Positions 6,642-11,391 of a stretch of 11,391 nt of DNA are shown here, in pieces. The notes beneath the pieces were generated by a model. The model saw only the letters and a program-made list of their open reading frames with translations, ran no database searches and was not told where the DNA came from. The first letter of the stretch is position 1; each line of letters begins with the position of its first letter. This DNA comes from Bacillota bacterium (lineage in GTDB: Bacteria > Bacillota > Sulfobacillia > JAJZYS01 > JAJYTV01): contig JAJZIE010000064.1 of assembly GCA_021810725.1 (NCBI GenBank), positions 1-11,391 of the forward strand. Reading direction: 5' to 3'. The position numbers and the translations under genes are program-made.

Positions 6642-7921
6642 TGCCGGACTTCAATGGCTACCTCGACCTGATCGAGAACCTGAGCGGCGAGGAGTTCCGA
6701 TTTCCGCACCGCGTGGCGCCCTTTGCCGAGTTCCCGATCGAGGAGTACAGGAGGCGGTACGCCCGCGCGTCCCGCCTCATGGAGGCCGCCGGGATCGATG
6801 CCCTGCTTCTGACGCAGGAAGAGGATGTCCGCTACTTCACCGGATACCTCAGCATCCTCTGGTGCTCCAAGTTCCGCCCCTACGTCGGCATTCTGCCGCG
6901 GGATCCCTCCATCGGTGCATGCCTTGTGCTCCCCAGGCAGGAACTCGGCAACGGCAACGGCACCGCATGGGTGCCGGACCTCGAGATCTACCCCGACCAA
7001 CAGAACCCGGTCCAGGCGATCGTCAAGGCATTGCGGGACCGCGGGCTCGGTGAAGGAGTCATCGGCTCCGAACTGGGCTTCGGGCATAGGCTTGGCATGA
7101 GCGTCGAGCAATTTCTGGAGTTGCGCGAAAGCGCCAAGCCAGGCCGCATCGTGGACGGTGTGACCCTGATCCAGAGTGTGCGCATGCTCAAGTCCGCCGC
7201 CGAGGTCGCCCGCCAGCAGCGTGCGTGCGACATCTCGCAGACGGCGGTCAGGGAGGGCTTCGAAGCCCTGCGCGAGGGCATGACCGAGAAGGAGCTCATG
7301 CAGGTTGTGGCCGCCGCCATGTACCGCAACGGCGCCGAGGCGGGTACGCGCCCCTCATTCTTCGGCGTCAATGCCGGGCCGGAGCGCTACCTGACCGTGA
7401 ACGCGCTGCCGAGCGACTATGCCATGCGCAAGGGCGACCTCGTGATGCTGGACGGCGGCGCGAACTACGGCGGCTACGCAACGGACTTCATCCGTCAGGC
7501 CAGTCTTGGCCCTCCGACGGATATGCAGAGACGCTACTACGAGATGGCACTTGAAGCCAACAACGCGGCCATCGCTGCCTTAAGGCCCGGCGCCACCGGA
7601 GCCGACGTCTATGAGGCCGGTCTTGGGGTGTTCGCCCGGCACGGAGTGGCGGAATACTCGCACCTCAACATCGTCGGCCACGGGGTTGGCATGGACGTGC
7701 ACGAACTGCCATGGCTCGGCGAGCGCAACGTCGTCTACACGGCGGACGTCCGCCTGCGCGCGGGCATGGTGGTTTGCATCGAGCCTGTATTCGGGGGCGT
7801 CGACGATCCAGACTTCCGCAACGGCATCTTCATCCAGGAAGACAAAGTGGAGATCACGGAGGGTGGCGGCCACATCCTGACGAGCATGCTGCCCAAGGAC
7901 CTGTGGGTGGCGTCAATCTGA
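6641..7921 (+). CDS. M24 family (creatinase/prolidase-fold) metallohydrolase, first copy
   Basis: This 426-residue soluble protein has the two-domain M24B layout: a creatinase-type N-terminal domain (about 33-175, FPIEEYRRRYARASRLMEAA, then DVRYFTGY) and a pita-bread catalytic domain (about 185-415). All five metal ligands are present: Asp271 and Asp282 in LDGGANYGGYATDF, His347 in IVGHGVGMDVHE, Glu381 in CIEPVFGG and Glu400 in IQEDKVEITEGG. The protein should therefore bind two metals and act as an aminopeptidase P/prolidase-type enzyme, unless it follows creatinase-like chemistry. The family also includes creatinase and ectoine hydrolase (DoeA), which open non-peptide C-N bonds; the surrounding genes favour such a catabolic role, by inference. 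A front extension of about 30 residues precedes the conserved domain. The ATG shares one base with the permease stop and has a purine-rich AGAGGGCGA upstream. The open frame extends back to 6305, but that part is a shadow of the permease gene. Confidence 0.88.
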   Translation: MPDFNGYLDLIENLSGEEFRFPHRVAPFAEFPIEEYRRRYARASRLMEAAGIDALLLTQEEDVRYFTGYLSILWCSKFRPYVGILPRDPSIGACLVLPRQELGNGNGTAWVPDLEIYPDQQNPVQAIVKALRDRGLGEGVIGSELGFGHRLGMSVEQFLELRESAKPGRIVDGVTLIQSVRMLKSAAEVARQQRACDISQTAVREGFEALREGMTEKELMQVVAAAMYRNGAEAGTRPSFFGVNAGPERYLTVNALPSDYAMRKGDLVMLDGGANYGGYATDFIRQASLGPPTDMQRRYYEMALEANNAAIAALRPGATGADVYEAGLGVFARHGVAEYSHLNIVGHGVGMDVHELPWLGERNVVYTADVRLRAGMVVCIEPVFGGVDDPDFRNGIFIQEDKVEITEGGGHILTSMLPKDLWVASI

Positions 7922-7930
7922 GCTGTCCTT

Positions 7931-7940
7931 GGCGAGGAGG
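7931..7940 (+). promoter_or_regulatory. Ribosome binding site that fixes a TTG start
   Basis: GGCGAGGAGG ends eight bases before the TTG at 7949. This decides the start of the first amidohydrolase gene. The nearby ATG at 7944 is out of frame, and no in-frame ATG or GTG lies between the upstream stop (7919-7921) and the conserved DTETH motif. The TTG aligns exactly with the ATG of the neighbouring paralogue. Confidence 0.75.
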
Positions 7941-7948
7941 TTCATGGA

Positions 7949-8866
7949 TTGGTCATCGACACCGAGACGCACGTGCTTCTCTTCGCGCGCAATTCGTGGG
8001 TAAACCCGCACTCCACGCGGGTCAAGCACTTCACCTGGCATGAACACGACGGCGATCTGCTCGTGGCGGAGATGGACGCGGCTGGCGTGGATCAGACCAT
8101 CCTGATCAGCTATGACGCGGAAGACATCCGCTTTAGCGAGGAGCACAAGGGTTTCGAGATCGGGGACTTCGCGGGGGGCCGCAAGTATACGCTCCTGCAG
8201 GTGCACCGGCACCCCGAACGCTTCCATTGGGTGTCCACGTTGAAGGACGCCGAGCGGGTCGACGTCTGTGCTCAGATTGACCGCGACCTTGCGGAAGGCG
8301 CTGAAGGGTTCAAGCTGTTTCCCGCTTACGTCTATGCAGACTTGACCTCACCAGCGTGGACCCGCGTCTTCAGGTACCTGAGGGACCAGGGCACCCGCCT
8401 CTTGATCTCGTTCGAAACCCTCCTGCCTCCCGAGACCTACGACCTGGAGACGTACCTTGGCCAGTTGCGCCATGCCTTGGACCATGCAGAAGGATTGCCT
8501 GTGGCCCTGCTGCACGCCGGGTGCGAGGATCCCCTCGCGCCCGGTCGCAAGTTCGTTCCCGAATTCCTGCGCGATCACCCCGCGGTCGTGCTATCGATGG
8601 CCATGCCCGGTGCCGTATGGGACGACGGCACAGAGTACCCGTATCCCAACCTGCTGAACCGGGTCCGCATCCTTCGCGACGCTGTCGGCGCCGATCGGCT
8701 GATGTGGGCCACCGACTGGCCGTGGTTCGGCGACCGCTTTCTCTATGGGCAGGGCGTCGACTGTTTCCGGCTGCATGCCGACTTCTTTACGCCAGCGGAG
8801 CTGCACGCGTTCATGGGCGGGACGGCAGAGCGCTTCCTACACGTTAACGGAAGGGGTGGGCGCTGA
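7949..8866 (+). CDS. Amidohydrolase-2-like TIM-barrel metal hydrolase, first of a tandem pair
   Basis: This 305-residue protein starts directly on barrel strand 1 with VIDTETH (Asp4, Glu6, His8), the ExH variant of the HxH motif known in the amidohydrolase-2 group (decarboxylases and lactone/amide hydrolases such as ACMSD and LigI relatives). Other landmarks are EMDAAGVDQTILISYD (41-56), GFKLFPAY (120-127), LPVALLHAGC (183-192, His189) and LMWATDWPWFGD (251-262), with Asp256 as the strand-8 metal aspartate. The strand that usually carries a metal histidine ('PvliHtG') reads RLLISFET (150-157), with no histidine; Glu156 may replace it. The reaction (hydrolysis or decarboxylation) is unknown. 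About 60% of residues match the next gene in a gap-free alignment. The TTG start is fixed by a good ribosome binding site and by alignment with the paralogue. The stop shares one base with the paralogue's ATG. Confidence 0.82.
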   Translation: MVIDTETHVLLFARNSWVNPHSTRVKHFTWHEHDGDLLVAEMDAAGVDQTILISYDAEDIRFSEEHKGFEIGDFAGGRKYTLLQVHRHPERFHWVSTLKDAERVDVCAQIDRDLAEGAEGFKLFPAYVYADLTSPAWTRVFRYLRDQGTRLLISFETLLPPETYDLETYLGQLRHALDHAEGLPVALLHAGCEDPLAPGRKFVPEFLRDHPAVVLSMAMPGAVWDDGTEYPYPNLLNRVRILRDAVGADRLMWATDWPWFGDRFLYGQGVDCFRLHADFFTPAELHAFMGGTAERFLHVNGRGGR

Positions 8867-9777
8867 TGGTCGTTGACACGGAAACCCACATCTTCTACTA
8901 CGCCCGCAGTGCCATCGCCAATCCTGGCGTGAGTCGCGCCGCGCACTACCGATGGCACGAGCACGATGCGGATCTGCTGGTCGCCGAGATGGACGCCGCT
9001 GGCGTCGACAAGACATTCCTGATCAGCTATGACGCCGAGGACACGCGGTGGAGCGCCCAGCACCATGGTTTCGACCTCGAGGACTTCGCGGGAGGTCGGA
9101 ATTACACTCTCCACGGCTATCGTCGGCATCTCGATCGCTTCTATTGGTTCAACACGCTGAAGGATGCGACACAGCGCCCACTGCCCTATCTCGTCGACCG
9201 GGACATCGCGGATGGAGCGACAGGGTTCAAGCTGTTTCCCGCATACGTGCAGGCAGACTTGCGTGCGGATGCGTGGCAACAGGTGTTCGCCCACATCCAG
9301 GACCGTGGGTCTCGGTTGCTCATCTCGTTCGAGACGCTCGATCCCCCGCGTTCGTTCTCTCTGCCCGAGTACATCGCCCAATTGCGCGTCGCGCTTGAGG
9401 CGGCGCCCCGTCTGCCAGTGGCGCTGCTCCACGCCGGTTGTGCCGATCCCCTTGGCGAACACGCGGGACTGATCTTGGATCTTTGCCGGGACTTCCCGCG
9501 GGTGTATCTTTCGCTCGCTATGCCGGGCGCCATCTGGGACGACGGCTGGGAGTACCCCTTTCGCAACCTGCTGCTACGCGTGCAGCGGCTCAAGGAGACG
9601 GTCGGTAGCTCACGCCTCATGTGGGCGACTGATTGGCCGTGGTTCGGCGACCGCTTCCTGTATCCCCAGGGCATCGACTGCTTCCGCCTGCACGCGCCCT
9701 TCTTCGACGACGAGGAGTTGGCGCGATTCCTCGGTGGAACGGCGGAGGAATTTGTTTCGTTGGAGGGGAGAGCATGA
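8866..9777 (+). CDS. Amidohydrolase-2-like TIM-barrel metal hydrolase, second of a tandem pair
   Basis: This 303-residue paralogue of the preceding gene aligns without gaps almost to the end, at about 60% identity counted by eye. The same landmarks sit at the same residue numbers: Asp4, Glu6 and His8 in VVDTETH, Lys122 in GFKLFPAY, RLLISFET (150-157), His189 in LLHAGC and Asp256 in ATDWPWFGD. The longest identical run is RLMWATDWPWFGDRFLY (250-266). Differences cluster at 14-28, 102-110 and 196-205, which could set substrate or subunit specificity. The pair arose by tandem duplication and both copies look intact, so they may form a hetero-oligomer or act on successive or related substrates; these options are inference. 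The ATG has GGAAGGGG (8849-8856) upstream and overlaps the previous stop by one base (TGATG). The stop overlaps the next ATG (ATGA). Confidence 0.83.
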   Translation: MVVDTETHIFYYARSAIANPGVSRAAHYRWHEHDADLLVAEMDAAGVDKTFLISYDAEDTRWSAQHHGFDLEDFAGGRNYTLHGYRRHLDRFYWFNTLKDATQRPLPYLVDRDIADGATGFKLFPAYVQADLRADAWQQVFAHIQDRGSRLLISFETLDPPRSFSLPEYIAQLRVALEAAPRLPVALLHAGCADPLGEHAGLILDLCRDFPRVYLSLAMPGAIWDDGWEYPFRNLLLRVQRLKETVGSSRLMWATDWPWFGDRFLYPQGIDCFRLHAPFFDDEELARFLGGTAEEFVSLEGRA

Positions 9778-10949
9778 CGGGGGCCGACGAACGCGAACGT
9801 CGCGCGCGGCAGTGCTCCCAGCTGATGTCCGAACAGGGCTGGGACGCGCTTGTCGCGTCGTTCCCTGAAAGCCTGCGTTACCTCGGAGGCGTGTCCAGCG
9901 TCAGCGCCTCGGTGAATCGCCGGACGGCGGTCCTGGCCGTCGTCGGGCCCGGTGGGCGAGTGGAAGGCATCGTCGCGCCGACGGGTGATGTGGCGTCTTT
10001 GGTCGCAAGCGGCCAGGAAGCGGACAGGATCTGGTCGTACGGCCGTTTCGTGTTCTTTGGCGAGGGCGCTCTTGCGCAAAAGGTGAGCGACGTCGCCGCA
10101 AGGGCGTCGGCAACTCCGGTCGAGGCGGTGCTGCGCGCGCTAGCGGATCTCGGACTGGGCGGCAGGGTCGCGTTGGAGGACGACGGGCTTTTGCCTGGCC
10201 TATCCATGGAGCTGTTCACAGCGCATGTGTTCCTGCCGACGAACCAGAAGCTTTTGGCGCTGCGTCAGGTCAAGAGCGCATGGGAGATCGGGCAGTTGGC
10301 GCAGGCTTGCGAGATTGCGGAGCAGGCACTGCAGGAGAGTCTCGCAGGCGCTCGGGAAGGGACGACGGACCTGGAACTTGTGCAGTCGTTCCAGGTCGCG
10401 GCTCAGCGTCTGGGGGCGGTGCCTCTCTTCGCCGTCATGGCGATCGGCGAGCAGGCCGCTCTTGCGGATACCCCACCTGTCGGCCGTGCGCTGCGGCGCG
10501 GCGATATGGTCAGGTGCGACGTTGGCGTGACCTTCGAAGGGTACCGCGCGGACATCGCCAGGACGGCGTGCCTGGGCACGCCGTCCGCCAAGGTGAAGGC
10601 GTATTACGATGCCATTCTCGTCGGCGAGGACAACGGCATCGCGTCGCTCGTCGCAGGCGGCGTAGCCGAGCAGGTGTTCTCCGCCGCAGTGGAAGGAACA
10701 CGCCGAAGTGGGATCGGACACTACGATCGCTCCCACGTGGGACATTCGATCGGACTCGAGGTGTACGACGGCATGCTCCTGGCCAGCGGCCGCACGGATG
10801 AGATCCGCGACAACATGGTGTTCTGCGTGGAAACGCCGTACTACGAGATTGGCTGGGGTGGCGTCCAGGTCGAGGACATGGTCGTTGTGACCCCGCAAGG
10901 ACCCCGCATCCTCAATCAGACGCCGCGGACGCTCTGGGAAATCTCGTGA
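9774..10949 (+). CDS. M24 family (creatinase/prolidase-fold) metallohydrolase, second copy
   Basis: This is a 391-residue two-domain M24 protein. The N-terminal domain (about 1-165) begins RERRARQCSQLMSEQGWDAL and has SLRYLGGV in place of the common 'vrYfTGy'. The catalytic domain begins near LRQVKSAWEI (163-172). All five metal ligands are kept: Asp249 and Asp260 in CDVGVTFEGYRADIART, His324 in HVGHSIGLEVYD, Glu353 in FCVETPYY and Glu367 in VQVEDMVVV. It is only distantly similar to the M24 protein encoded at 6641-7921 and lacks that protein's N-terminal extension, so it is a separate lineage rather than a recent duplicate. It may be a dipeptidase, aminopeptidase P-like or creatinase-like enzyme; the context suggests opening of a C-N bond in the same pathway, which is inference. 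The ATG overlaps the preceding stop (ATGA), with GGAGGGGAG (9762-9770) just upstream. The open frame reaches back to 9633, but that part is a shadow of the amidohydrolase. Confidence 0.87.
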   Translation: MTGADERERRARQCSQLMSEQGWDALVASFPESLRYLGGVSSVSASVNRRTAVLAVVGPGGRVEGIVAPTGDVASLVASGQEADRIWSYGRFVFFGEGALAQKVSDVAARASATPVEAVLRALADLGLGGRVALEDDGLLPGLSMELFTAHVFLPTNQKLLALRQVKSAWEIGQLAQACEIAEQALQESLAGAREGTTDLELVQSFQVAAQRLGAVPLFAVMAIGEQAALADTPPVGRALRRGDMVRCDVGVTFEGYRADIARTACLGTPSAKVKAYYDAILVGEDNGIASLVAGGVAEQVFSAAVEGTRRSGIGHYDRSHVGHSIGLEVYDGMLLASGRTDEIRDNMVFCVETPYYEIGWGGVQVEDMVVVTPQGPRILNQTPRTLWEIS

Positions 10950-11391
10950 ATTACCTGGAGGTCTATCGGCCCACCTGCCTGAGGTGCGGGCGAGAGGTCG
11001 GGTCGGCCGTGGAGTGGCCGCTGCCGTCCAGCCTATGCGAGGGCTGCGCAGAGGAGGGGGCCTCAGCCAACGTTTCGCTCGATCGGAGAGATCCCTTGCG
11101 CGTGGCTCGAGGACCAGGGGAGGGGATCTGGCGCTGGGGGGAACTGCTACCGATCGACCGCACCTGGCGTACCTCCTTGGGAGAGGGAGATACGCCGCTG
11201 ATCAGGGCGGAGCGACTTGGCCCGGAACTCGGACTCAACCGCCTCTGGCTCAAGGACGAGTCGCGCAACCCGACCTGGTCTTACAAGGACCGGCTTGCCG
11301 CCGTGGCCATCAGCCGAGCCCGGGAAGTGGCATGCCATGCCGTCGTGGTGGCTTCCACGGGCAACCACGGCGCGGCGGCGGCCGAGATCGG
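10946..11391 (+). CDS. Threonine-synthase-like fold-type-II PLP enzyme, 5' part only
   Basis: The first 148 residues are visible; the gene runs off the right edge. The N-terminus carries two cysteine pairs, CLRC (Cys11, Cys14) and CEGC (Cys31, Cys34), which look like a small zinc ribbon, as found at the front of many threonine-synthase-type proteins. Then come SLGEGDTPLI (77-86), RLWLKDESRNPTWSYKDR (99-116) with Lys114 as the Schiff-base lysine (usual form S-F-K-D-R-G), and ASTGNHGAAA (136-145), the phosphate-binding loop. This is the beta-family core shared by threonine synthase, threonine dehydratase and related lyases or ammonia-lyases. A biosynthetic ThrC role is not supported by the neighbours, so a catabolic elimination or replacement reaction is plausible but unproven. 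The GTG start overlaps the preceding stop (GTGA). A GGGAA lies a few bases upstream. Confidence 0.82.
   Translation, partial: MNYLEVYRPTCLRCGREVGSAVEWPLPSSLCEGCAEEGASANVSLDRRDPLRVARGPGEGIWRWGELLPIDRTWRTSLGEGDTPLIRAERLGPELGLNRLWLKDESRNPTWSYKDRLAAVAISRAREVACHAVVVASTGNHGAAAAEI

Noticed and set aside
7944..7946. ATG just upstream of the first amidohydrolase considered as its start
   Set aside because: It is out of frame with the protein. The TTG at 7949 has the right ribosome binding site spacing and matches the paralogue's first codon.
9633..9773. Upstream extension of the second M24 protein inside the second amidohydrolase gene
   Set aside because: The extra 47 codons are a shadow of the amidohydrolase. 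The ATG at 9774 has a strong purine-rich ribosome binding site and begins the normal domain.
1..11391. Mobile element, CRISPR, tRNA or phage features
   Set aside because: No transposase or integrase genes, no regularly spaced repeats, no cloverleaf-like sequence and no terminal inverted repeats were seen on either strand.

Overview
The window is GC-rich bacterial DNA, clearly above 60% G+C by eye. Genes are tightly packed, often start with GTG or TTG, and have purine-rich ribosome binding sites. It holds 12 protein genes and no RNA genes, CRISPR array or mobile element that I can support. The sequence alone does not fix the phylum. The style would suit several high-GC groups, such as Pseudomonadota, Actinomycetota, Chloroflexota or high-GC Bacillota.

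Left block (bases 2-4128, plus strand). This is one co-directional run, probably an operon. In order it holds the tail of an AstE/AspA-type zinc deacylase, a short DUF885-type putative metallohydrolase, a glutamate-1-semialdehyde-aminomutase-like class III PLP enzyme, a 65-residue AtzG/GatC-like small protein, and an amidase-signature hydrolase. Neighbouring genes overlap by four bases or are separated by one to three bases.

Centre (4129-5234). A LysR-type regulator lies on the minus strand. It converges with the amidase gene across 79 bases that hold no gene and no convincing terminator. It diverges from the right block across a 130-base AT-rich control region. That region carries a perfect 14-base palindrome, a repeated CAAAATTG element, a plausible promoter, and a C/G hairpin that could mask the ribosome binding site of the next gene.

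Right block (5235-11391, plus strand). This is a second tight run: an NCS1-family permease of the cytosine/hydantoin/allantoin type, an M24 creatinase/prolidase-like hydrolase, two tandemly duplicated amidohydrolase-2-like proteins, a second and different M24 protein, and the start of a threonine-synthase-like fold-type-II PLP enzyme that runs off the window.

Taken together this looks like a regulated catabolic locus for a small nitrogenous compound. Uptake would be by the NCS1 permease, C-N bond cleavage by the M24, amidohydrolase, amidase and deacylase enzymes, and amino-group chemistry by two PLP enzymes, with LysR as the likely substrate-responsive switch. The enzyme classes resemble those of ectoine/hydroxyectoine catabolism (M24 hydrolase, AstE/AspA deacetylase, class III transaminase, fold-II PLP enzyme), but the transporter and the duplicated amidohydrolases do not match that pathway. 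The substrate is unknown and I name none.
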